Assembly (NCBI RefSeq): GCF_963678635.1
Contig: NW_026971684.1
Span: 1 to 64,000, forward strand
Source of the DNA: Symsagittifera roscoffensis
Taxonomy: Eukaryota > Xenacoelomorpha > Acoela > Convolutidae
Reading direction: 5' to 3'
Length of the DNA: 64,000 bases
Part shown: positions 1-8,900 of the stretch, piece after piece
Position numbering within the stretch: the first letter of the stretch is position 1
Layout of the letters: every line of letters starts with the position of its first letter
Translations under genes and position numbers: made by a program
The notes under the pieces: model-generated
Database searches by the model: none
What the model was told of the DNA's origin: nothing
Seen by the model: only the letters and a program-made list of their open reading frames with translations

Positions 1-2
1 AA

Positions 3-1292
3 GCAACTCACAGCTCATTAGATTTATTTGAAAAGCCTCATCTACTCGTTACATTTGAAAATGCGTTCACTCAAAAAATTGGTCCATCTTATTCACCTGA
101 TGGTCCTATGCTCGAATTTGAAGTTTTAGGAGATAGAAACAACTTTATCGATCTTCAACGAACTCGCTTGGAGATTGCAGCACGCGTTGTTCAAAATAAT
201 GGTAATGTACTGCGAACTCATGCTACAGAGGCAGCACAACGAGACACCCCATATTTGGTTAACAATCCACTTTCATCTTTATTTTCCGAATGCACAATGT
301 CCTTGAATGGAGAAAAAATTTCAACAACCAATGCCAATTTTGCCCATAAGAGTTTCATTGAGACCGAATTTTCACATGGTAATGATGCAAAGAAAACATG
401 GCTTGCTTGTCAAGGTTATTATTATGAAGATAATCCATCAGGTATTGATGGTGCTAATGGGCGAGCTGAAGATGTCGCTGAACGTAAACGAATCGTAGCT
501 GCATCAACTGAGTTCCGTTTATTTGGTAAAATTGCTTGTGATTTTTTATCATGTGACAAACATCTTATCAGCGGTGTTACAATAAGACTTTCTCTGAGAC
601 GATCTCCTAATGACTTTGTTATCATGTCTGAGCATAGAGATAAACATTACCGTGTTGAAATCACAGAGGCTAACCTATATGTGCGCAAAATGACAGTAAC
701 CGATTTTGTGCTATCGTCGATAGAAAAAACTCTGTTGAAAACACCCGCAATATACAATTATATTGAAGTTTTACCGAGAACTTTTTTGGCCACAACTGGT
801 GTGCAAAGCTGGCGACAAGAAGACGTTTTTGCCAAAGAGCCAGTTCGTCGAATGATTTTAGCAATGAGCTCGAATACAGCATACCTGGGAACTAACCGAA
901 CAAACCCGTTTCATTATCAAAAATTTCAGCTGAATGAAATCATTGTTTACCGAAACGGTCTGCCCATTGCAGGAACTCCTGTGTCAACGACTGATAACAA
1001 AAGAATATACTATAACACATTGGAAGCTCTAGACTTTGTTTTCAACAATAGTCATGGAATCAGTTTGGCTAATTATCACAATCAATATATTATGGCATTT
1101 GATCTCACATCTACTCAGGAGGCTTCACATGACTTTATTCATCCTGAATTGACCAATTGCACCATTTCAGTAGAACTGAAGTTTGATGCACCGCTGGGGG
1201 AAAATGTAGAGTTACTTTTCATGGGAGAGCGTGCATCAACAGTTTACGTGCGTTCCGATAGAAAAATAGCTAAAAACACTCTTATGAGTTGA
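3..1292 (+). CDS. F54H12.2-like probable capsid protein (5' end cut by window)
   Basis: The frame is open from the first base and the start codon lies left of the window; the Met at 108 is internal, because conserved-looking sequence precedes it. The visible part is 429 codons. The pattern of a short strand-rich N-terminus, then NPLSSLFSECTMSLNG and a HKSFIETEFSHG segment is what I know from the 'F54H12.2-like' family, which is widespread in invertebrate genomes and occurs with Polinton genes. I infer a double jelly-roll major capsid role, but the fold cannot be seen from sequence alone. The stop is 13 nt before the start of the protease gene on the same strand, a typical virion-gene pairing. 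No frame damage is seen, which suggests a recent or still functional copy. Confidence 0.7.
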   Translation, partial: ATHSSLDLFEKPHLLVTFENAFTQKIGPSYSPDGPMLEFEVLGDRNNFIDLQRTRLEIAARVVQNNGNVLRTHATEAAQRDTPYLVNNPLSSLFSECTMSLNGEKISTTNANFAHKSFIETEFSHGNDAKKTWLACQGYYYEDNPSGIDGANGRAEDVAERKRIVAASTEFRLFGKIACDFLSCDKHLISGVTIRLSLRRSPNDFVIMSEHRDKHYRVEITEANLYVRKMTVTDFVLSSIEKTLLKTPAIYNYIEVLPRTFLATTGVQSWRQEDVFAKEPVRRMILAMSSNTAYLGTNRTNPFHYQKFQLNEIIVYRNGLPIAGTPVSTTDNKRIYYNTLEALDFVFNNSHGISLANYHNQYIMAFDLTSTQEASHDFIHPELTNCTISVELKFDAPLGENVELLFMGERASTVYVRSDRKIAKNTLMS

Positions 1293-1305
1293 CTCGGTGA
1301 AAAAA

Positions 1306-1743
1306 ATGGACAATTTACAGATTACTGAGCTTATTCACCGATGCAAGCATTTGAAACATCGATTTTGTGGCATTTTTCCCGCTAACTTAGCATTTAATTC
1401 AATATTGAAACGTGACAATACTTTCATGATAGTGAACGCATCAAACTCAGACCAGCCAGGAACTCATTGGTTACTGTTTGCTCAAGCTGGTGGTCAAATT
1501 TTTTTTGCAGATCCTCTTGGACGAAGCCTACACAACTATCCACATGTATACAAAAATATGAGACGTTCTATCCATGAGGGAAACCAAATACTGATGAATA
1601 AGCCAATCCAATCAGCTAACTCGGTCTTGTGCGGACTTTATTGTATTTATGTTGCTCATGTTATAATTTCATCTAAATTTCCTATAGGTTTCAAGGTTAA
1701 TGACCATGACATGATGCGTTTTGCTAAACATATGATGTTATAA
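1306..1743 (+). CDS. Adenain-like (C5/Ulp1-fold) cysteine protease
   Basis: This is a 145-aa maturation protease of the adenovirus/Polinton type, expected to cleave capsid proteins. The triad pattern is visible when counted from the ATG at 1306: His54 in GTHWLLF, Asp69 in FFADPLG, Gln102 in KPIQS and Cys109 in VLCGLYC. Spacing and length fit the small viral proteases of this fold. I chose ATG 1306; an in-frame GTG at 1297 is not needed for a eukaryotic start. It lies directly downstream of the capsid-like gene. After the stop, about 115 bases of AT-rich sequence separate it from the convergent minus-strand gene. No damage is seen. Confidence 0.85.
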   Translation: MDNLQITELIHRCKHLKHRFCGIFPANLAFNSILKRDNTFMIVNASNSDQPGTHWLLFAQAGGQIFFADPLGRSLHNYPHVYKNMRRSIHEGNQILMNKPIQSANSVLCGLYCIYVAHVIISSKFPIGFKVNDHDMMRFAKHMML

Positions 1744-1860
1744 CTTTGTGATACTGATGCATTTCTTTAATGATTTATAATTTATTTTTAAGAAAAAAAC
1801 ATGTTTTATGGTTGCTAGAACACTTGCCTCTGGCGTTATCGCAGGCTCTAAAAACCGTTT

Positions 1861-2496
1861 TCAGAGTTTAAATTTTTTTTCCATTATAAATTTAACAAAC
1901 AAAGTATTTGAATCAATCTCTAAACGACCATAACCACTCAAAATGATATCAATAATTTTAGAAAACTCGACGGCATTATCACCATTCAAAATATGAATGA
2001 AGCGTTCAATTGTTACATTAGTGATTAAATCAGTTTGAGTTTGAATGGATCGAGTTTGTGAAGCAAAGCAAATTTGTGGCAATCTTCTTCGTAGAGAAGC
2101 ACCACCAATGTCAGTTGAGTTGATAATAGAATTGTTGTAGTTGACAGCAGTTTTTAATTTTTCCATCAGGGGTCTCGATAGGTGAAGTTTACTGCAACCC
2201 AATATTAGATGCTTGAAAGATGAGAGTAGACAAGGTACAACGAAAGTGGTTGAGGTCATCTTTTTCACTACGTCGACACAATCCTTGGTTACTTCGATGA
2301 GAACATGGATGTGGGGATGGTCATTGTCGAGCAATTGGGCGCAAGACTCGTTCTGAATTGAGTGGGCTGCAAATGCAAAATTTGTGTTTAGAGGGAGTTG
2401 TGAGGCGTCGGGTTCGTTGTTCAGAATAAAAAATTTAAAATTTTTTCGAAATTTTTTAAAAAATTCAGGCGACTGCTCATACATTGCTTCAACCAT
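1861..2496 (-). CDS. Hypothetical protein with HUH-like (Rep-type) motifs
   Basis: This is a 211-aa protein I cannot assign with certainty. Two segments resemble those of HUH replication endonucleases: FFILNN at residues 22-27, like Rep motif I, and HPHIHVLI at residues 60-67, with two His separated by one residue (His62, His64), like the metal-binding motif II. A clear catalytic YxxK motif III is not evident, so nuclease activity is doubtful. The length is short for a full Rep and no helicase part is present. It is convergent with the protease gene and transcribed in the same direction as the PC4-like gene 47 nt upstream, so the two may be co-expressed. It could also be an unrelated small virus protein with a chance HxH. 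Confidence 0.5.
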   Translation of the reverse strand: MVEAMYEQSPEFFKKFRKNFKFFILNNEPDASQLPLNTNFAFAAHSIQNESCAQLLDNDHPHIHVLIEVTKDCVDVVKKMTSTTFVVPCLLSSFKHLILGCSKLHLSRPLMEKLKTAVNYNNSIINSTDIGGASLRRRLPQICFASQTRSIQTQTDLITNVTIERFIHILNGDNAVEFSKIIDIILSGYGRLEIDSNTLFVKFIMEKKFKL

Positions 2497-2543
2497 TCTG
2501 CTGGTTAAATCAAATTATTCAAACGTTTTTTTTTGTTTCTGTT

Positions 2544-2978
2544 TCAGACAACTCTACACTTTTTATTATTCGAGTATTCATCATCCGCATCGTTTTCATC
2601 GCCACTTTCAGCACATTCTTTTTTGGGAGGGACTAATCGTTTTGACGTGTATCGTCTTTTATGATGTTTATCATTCACAGCTGAGGAGGATGAGGAGGAG
2701 GAGGAAGAAGATGAAGTCTTTTCGCCAGTTTGTTTTTTAACCAATTTTTTAATCTTTGAATAATTATCTGCCAAACAATCAAATTCTCTTTTCGTTAAGG
2801 TCACTGCTTGATAACATTTAAATACACCATCTTCATTCTTTTTATATAACTTAACTGTGATATATGTACCCGTTTTGTCAAAAGTTTTCGTTCCAACCCG
2901 TACAATGCGTTTTTCTCCCGAAGATATATCTTGAAAATCATCGTAAAAGTCTGTATCATTTTCTAGCGACGAGTACAT
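2544..2978 (-). CDS. PC4-like ssDNA-binding / transcription coactivator protein
   Basis: This 144-aa protein is read from the ATG at 2978; the frame is open further upstream but only from a TTG. Residues 23-81 run from KRIVRVGTKTF through TYITVKLYKK to QAVTLTKREFDCLADN and follow the PC4 layout: beta strands, a turn with an acidic-Gly pair, then a helix. PC4-fold proteins bind single-stranded DNA and melt or coat it. A pure Ser tract at residues 88-99 links to a basic HHKRR stretch and a Lys/Asp-rich tail, the reverse of cellular PC4, where the Ser-rich part is N-terminal. Its place between capsid-type genes and the polymerase suggests a replication or late-transcription role, which is inference. 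The fold call is by eye. Confidence 0.55.
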   Translation of the reverse strand: MYSSLENDTDFYDDFQDISSGEKRIVRVGTKTFDKTGTYITVKLYKKNEDGVFKCYQAVTLTKREFDCLADNYSKIKKLVKKQTGEKTSSSSSSSSSSSAVNDKHHKRRYTSKRLVPPKKECAESGDENDADDEYSNNKKCRVV

Positions 2979-3119
2979 AGTGGTGGTGGTAACGGTAGTG
3001 ACTTGTTGGTTCAACTGTTTTATGATAGAATGAAATGAATAATGAATTGGATAGAAGATAAACAAATATCTGTGGATTTACTTTTATGGCGCCCCTTCAG
3101 CCTATAGCGGGAGAATTTA

Positions 3120-3619
3120 ATTAGTTTTTGCAATTGGATTTGTATAAGATAAAAGCGTGTTTATTGCATCTGTCATTTCTGTCTGGAAAGCACTTGAATG
3201 GGTCATAAATCTCAGTTAATGTTACATGTCGGCATACATGTACTCACTTTGAAGTGGAGATAGCTTTCGGTTGAATCTGTCTGGCAAATTCCCGTTTTAG
3301 CTCATAAATCTCAACGTTTTTACCCTGGCGGCATGCATGTTATCTCTTTGAAGTGTAAAATTTTTGTCATTTTGTGCTTAGGGTATCATAAAAAGGCGCC
3401 ATGCTGTTTCTTTGAAGTATAGATTTTCAAAGCGTTCACATTTCTTCTTTAATTGCAAAAGCCCTGAAAACATATTAAAATTTCACAAAACCAGATTTAT
3501 GGTAATTGGCTAAATCTTAGACCACCAGCAATAAAAAAACTAAAAGTGGTAGGTCAAACTAAATCTACTCACTATTTTTATTCAATCTCTCAAAATCAGT
3601 CAATACAAAATTTTCAACG
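3120..3619. repeat. Intergenic region with three degenerate direct repeats
   Basis: This noncoding stretch separates the divergent PC4-like gene and the 222-aa gene, so it should hold both promoters. Three imperfect copies of a block with core CATG...CTTTGAAGTG occur near 3230, 3328 and 3398, spaced roughly 70-100 bases. Each copy pairs a 'cggcat(g/a)catg' box with a 'ctttgaagt' box. This could be a regulatory or replication array of the element, but nothing else identifies it. Confidence 0.45.
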
Positions 3620-4288
3620 ATGGCAACTCCACTGCAAATCATTTCAATTAATTCTCTTGAAAGAGCTATATTATACCAAACTTATACCAGAGATTCTATC
3701 GTAGTGGTTCAACAGGAACGGAAAATGCATCATCGAAAAACAAGTCCTTTCAACGATCTTGATCCAGGAAGCAGAGAATTCGATGAATGGGTCACTAAAA
3801 ACCATATGATGTTACCCAACTATTTGCTAGATCAAATTGGTATCCTCATACAAAACAGAAAACAGGTCTACAAAAGTTGCTGTGTGACTGAATCGTATCC
3901 TGCGCTGAAGCGCACAGATATTCAAGACCCTACTTGCCTTGATCGTTCACCGAGAAAAATACTGTTTAACTATGATTGCCAATCGATCCCCTTTTACGAA
4001 AATCAGGAAGGATCCATTAAAGATTTAGCAGAGCGAGAAAGCTACTGGAACATTGAGTCGATTGAATCACCAGATTCAACAGAGAAAAAAGATGAGGACC
4101 AGCAGACGCCCAAAACCCCAATAAAACCGGATATTTTTTCAATCACTCAACAACAGCAGCAGCATACTTCTTCTACTTCTTCTTCCGGCAGTCAAAGTCC
4201 CACTGCACCAAATTTAGTGGCTGAGACGCCTCCTATCAATGCTTGCTTTGCGCCGAAAAAACGCAAACTGCAATTTAGAGATCTCTGA
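3620..4288 (+). CDS. Polinton-associated protein of unknown function with C-terminal NLS
   Basis: This is an intact 222-aa frame from an ATG at 3620. I do not recognise the family. Residues 1-140 look globular and include two adjacent Cys. Residues 150-205 are low-complexity (Gln run, Ser/Thr run, Pro), and the protein ends with PKKRK at residues 212-216, a classical nuclear localisation signal. The polymerase of the same element ends in a similar basic KKRRK tail, so both may be targeted to the nucleus. It lies between the divergent promoter region and 1.7 kb without genes. No damage is visible. A minor virion or regulatory protein is possible. Confidence 0.6.
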   Translation: MATPLQIISINSLERAILYQTYTRDSIVVVQQERKMHHRKTSPFNDLDPGSREFDEWVTKNHMMLPNYLLDQIGILIQNRKQVYKSCCVTESYPALKRTDIQDPTCLDRSPRKILFNYDCQSIPFYENQEGSIKDLAERESYWNIESIESPDSTEKKDEDQQTPKTPIKPDIFSITQQQQQHTSSTSSSGSQSPTAPNLVAETPPINACFAPKKRKLQFRDL

Positions 4289-5966
4289 AAACTCAAAAAA
4301 AACTTTGTTTCCACCGAGAGTGCACCAGTTTGGGGGTTTATTATTTAGTTTGATAAGTTTTTATTATTGTGGCTGAATCTTTGTTTACGTTTTGCTTATG
4401 ATTTTTTTCTAAATTAAAGTTTGCTTTGTGATTTTCAATCAATAGAAAGGAAATAAAAACAACAGAAAAAATTAATAGAAAAAAAAATCAAAATAACTTA
4501 AAAAGTCGGCATAAAAGTCTAAAAGTATAAATTTTGATAAATTTCTCGTCAAATCCAACTTAATTATATCAGTTTTTTTAATGCTCATTTCGAAAAATCA
4601 AAAAAAAAATAAACTGAATACTCTTCCTAAGATTTTATCTAATGATGTTGAAACAAAAAACATAAAAATGTTTTTGTTATGTTTTTTCATAATAGTTTTC
4701 AAAATATAAATATTAACACAGAAAAAGATAAAGAGAGAGAGAGAGAGAGAGAGAGAGAACCCCATTATTATAAACCCCATTATTATCCCTTTTGGGATAT
4801 AGCTTTTTCAAAAGAAAGCTATTTATGGATGGGTCCAGCAATTCTGCCGGTTAATCAACCATAGTTACTTTTGGCTCTTTACACTCTCTGTTTTTGTTTT
4901 TTTTCTCTCTCTCTCTAATATGTCTACAGCCTGGTGGGGTTAGCCAGGACTCTTAGGAGTAGACTTTAGAGAGTGTATGAGCCAGTATAAAGCATTATAT
5001 ATAATAAAATTACATGTCTATAACAGATTTCACGTTTAATAATACTCATTTTCAGGTTAAAATGGTTAAAAAATTCAAAATATGTTTTTTTTCTCGATTT
5101 TTCAACATGGGTTACAACCCTGTCCAATAAATCACGACAAATTGATTGGACCAGGTTTCATTGGATTTGGAGACAAAAAAGTTTTTTGGTAATTTTTGTT
5201 TTTTTTTTTCACTACAAGAATATGTACTAAAAAAGAAATATCTCAAATTTTTGAACCGACATTTTAGTGGGGCAAGCATTTCAGAGGTTCCTAATGAATA
5301 GCACTGCCGGGTAGTTATTGCCTACTGTACCAAACGGCCCTGCATCAATCTTTTGATGAACTATATGTGAAATTTGTCATAGAATACTAATTTATTTGAG
5401 AAATGAACAAAATTCTCAACTACCCTTTATCATTTTTGTCAGGTATGTTCGACTTGACTTGATTGGTGGGTCTTCCTTGCTTGACTTGATTGGTGGGTTA
5501 CCATTTTGGTTGAAACAAAAAAACTTGGCAAAAAAATTCAAATATATTTTCAATATTTAGTCAAGTTGACTAAATAGTGAAGTTGATAATAGTAGTGGGT
5601 GTTAACATTCACACACTTTAGGTAAAAGAAATAACACTCCCGGGTTGATCCCTTTATGGAATTGTCAGCTACTCTAACCACAAGTATTTATGCTGTTTAA
5701 TACAGTTGAGTCATTTACCCAATATCGAATTGACAGTCATTTCATAAAACCACATAAAGCCCCAAAACTACAACCACTTTAAAGCCACTGTTGATTTTAT
5801 GCTTCACCCACGTAATTGAATTTAATTAATTGAGTCTTGATCCAAATTTTGTTTTTGAAAAACTTTTCACTTCTCGCTTTTGCTTTGTCGAAATCAGCTT
5901 TGGTAAAACTTGAAAAATTTCTTGAAAAGAATTCTTCTTTCCTGAACACTCAATCTTGAACCAACA
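4289..5966. other. 1.7 kb noncoding stretch of the element, with GA microsatellite
   Basis: I see no convincing gene here. It is AT-rich with many A/T runs and contains a (GA)n tract at 4732-4758, a doubled 'gacttgattggtgggt' box near 5455-5500 and the likely promoter of the polymerase just upstream of 5967. The short frames crossing the GA tract are artefacts of the repeat. Confidence 0.5.
4732..4758. repeat. (GA)n microsatellite
   Basis: An uninterrupted dinucleotide GA run of about 27 bases inside AT-rich noncoding DNA of the Polinton-type element. Confidence 0.9.
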
Positions 5967-8900
5967 ATGCCTAACTCAAGTGGAAAACAGACACCAGTCA
6001 TTTGTTCGACCTGCTCGAAAGTCTTTAGTTCACCAAGGAACTTGAGACGACATGAACAAAATATCCATAAGATATTCGCAGCCCCACCGCCACCAACTAA
6101 ATGTGACGAATGTCGAGAATCCTTCAGCTCGCTGGCAGAAGCTAGGGAACATGTCGAGCTAGCTCACAACGTCTCAACTGATAGTCTTTGTATCTACTGT
6201 CATACAATCTTCCTCTCCGTTGAGAAGTTCCGGCAACATATGTCGAAAAACCATCAACTACCCATTTGGACTCCCGGAAATGAGGTGGGAACATCATCTG
6301 CTCCAACTGAATCTGCGTTTAGGGGAAAGTTAAGACGATACGAGTTGAGCGTTAAGGAGGATGAATTGGATCTGATGAATGTAATCATGCGAAACAAAGA
6401 GGAAATTGATGCGTTGATAGACGAAAGAGTGCAGGAAGGACCCTGTAAATTTCAACTGCATGTGGACGTGAGTATGATTAAGTTCTCGAGCGGTACAAAC
6501 GAAACTGGTGACGGGGAGTTACGCCACGAGAAGACCATGTTATATCTGAATTCTAAGATGATCAATGTCTTCTTCAATGGAATCGAGAAAGAGACATATT
6601 TGGAAATGATTGAGCATATGGTCAATGCCATCAACACGTTCGCTTCCCATGGTAGCGGTTGGATTGTGGAGCGCATTGAAAAGCTGGCTGTAAGTTTTGC
6701 AGCATTTTCTCCTATCCGTGCTGGCTCATACATTGACCTTCCCGATTCATTGAAACCGGTGAAACAGAGTTTCACCAACATTAAAACGAGAAACGATCAG
6801 AAGTGCTTTCTATACTGCTTTGTGGCCGCGTACCATGATCGATATTCAGAGACCACAACTGCTCTTTATCCTGCTGCCCAAAGCTACCAACATCGAAACA
6901 AACTGAAAAATTACAAGCTCTCCCAAGAACATGTTGTGAAAATTGAAGGCTGGTACGAGATGCCAATGGGACTATATGATATTGACCGATTTGAACAACT
7001 TAACAACTGTCAAGTCAATGTATTCCGGTGAGCATTGATTTTTTTTTTGACAAAACATTTGTTTAATCATGTATAACACATTACGTTCATCCAGAAACCC
7101 GAGCACTCAATTGTTTGTTTTCATTAGGTACAAAGAAGGTGAATTGCTACCTTTGAGAGTGTCCAGCAAATACTCAAGTGATCTATGTGTTGACCTACTA
7201 CTACTCAGCAACGGACAGACTCATCACTATGTGCTGATCACTGATTTGATGAGGGTGGTGGAATATGTGCGTGGAAAACTACACCGAGACCGAAACCAAA
7301 TTTGCCGCAAATGCTTCCATACATGTTCATCCATCGATACACTACAAAGGCACCAGGAAATGTGCTACCAAGACGAGGGAGTGGTAATCACTATGCCAAA
7401 ACCGGGAAAGGACACTCATCGTTTCAAAAATTTAACTGCCCGCTGGTATGTACCGAGAGTTATTTACTTTGACCTCGAATCGCTACTACTACCCGTATAC
7501 GGACCGCAACCCGACCCCGAAAAATCTAGCACCCAAACACTAGAGATTCATCAACCATGCGGTTACGCTCTGGCCGTTGTTGAATTTGGGAAGCGTGAAG
7601 TTTTAAAGTTTGAACTGAAGAGAGGAGAAAATCTTATGAAGGAATTGATCGCCTCGCTCGAATCTTTGGCAAAACAAATATACCTCGAAAAACGAAAATA
7701 TTACACGTTCACTGGCACACCAAGTTGCACGCGTGAAGAAGCGCACACTTGTTGGATATGTGAAACAGAATTTGCTGACAATGACCAAGTTGTACTTGAT
7801 CACTGTCACTATACCAACAAGTTCTTGGGGTGGGCGCATAACGAATGCAATATCAATCGAAAAACGGCGAACTATATACCCGTAATAGCGCATAACTTGT
7901 CAAACTATGATCTGCATTTCATTATAAAAGCGCTCTCAAACAGTAACCCCGAAAACACTTACTCAGTGATCCCTTCCACTGAGGAGAAGTATATATCACT
8001 CACTATGTCGGTTTATATCAAATCATACACCGATAAAAACGGAAAACTCAAAAAAGTGTATGAAAATCTACGTTTCATAGACTCCTATAAATTCATGCTG
8101 TCCCCCCTTTCAAAACTCGTCGAATACTTGCCGGAAGAAATGTTTTTCCTACTGGAAAATTACTTTGAAGAACTTGGTTACTCATCAGAACAGATAGCAT
8201 TGCTAAAACAAAAAGGTTTCTACCCGTATTCATACTTTAGTAGTTTTGAAAAGTTTCGAGAAACCCGACTGCCACCTAGAAAAATGTGGAGCAACACTTT
8301 ACAGGGAGGGGAAATAAGTGTTTCGAAAAATCAGTACAACCATGCCATTAAAGTTTTTGCCGAAATGAAATGCGCATCACTAGGCGAGTACCATGATGTA
8401 TACCTAGCAACGGACGTACTACTACTCGCTTCAGTATTCGAAGCCTTTCGTGAAGTTTGTTACGAAACGTACGGATTAGATTGTGCATGCTACTTCACGG
8501 CTAGTAACCTCTCGGGCGATGCATTCTTAAAAGTCTGCAATGCAGACCTCAAGTTACTTACTGAAAGGGAGCATTTGAACATGGTTCAAAAAATGATACG
8601 GGGAGGGATGTCATCGATATATGCACGCCGTTTTTTTAAAGCCAACAACAAATACCTCGAATTCTACAATCCTGAAGAGCCCTCTAGCTATCTATTGAAT
8701 ATAGACGCTAACAATTTATACGGGGGTATTATGAAACACTGTCCCCTTCCCATCAAAGATTTCTCAATAGTTGAGGAAAGTCTCGAATTTATTTTGCAAA
8801 CCGACGATAAATCTGAGTGGGGATACATTTTGGAAGTGGATCTCAGTATACCTGAAGAACTTCAAGATTACTTTGCAGACTACCCTCTAGCCCCCTCACG

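Noticed and set aside
108-110. ATG at 108 as start of the capsid-like protein
   Set aside because: The frame is open to the window edge with family-like sequence before it, so the real start is further left.
4598-4864. Short frames crossing the GA microsatellite
   Set aside because: They consist largely of Ser-Leu or Arg-Glu repeats from the dinucleotide tract.
7069-7127. Separate start of a second polymerase ORF at 7069
   Set aside because: These bases lie in intron 1; splicing joins the upstream frame in phase, so this Met is not a start.
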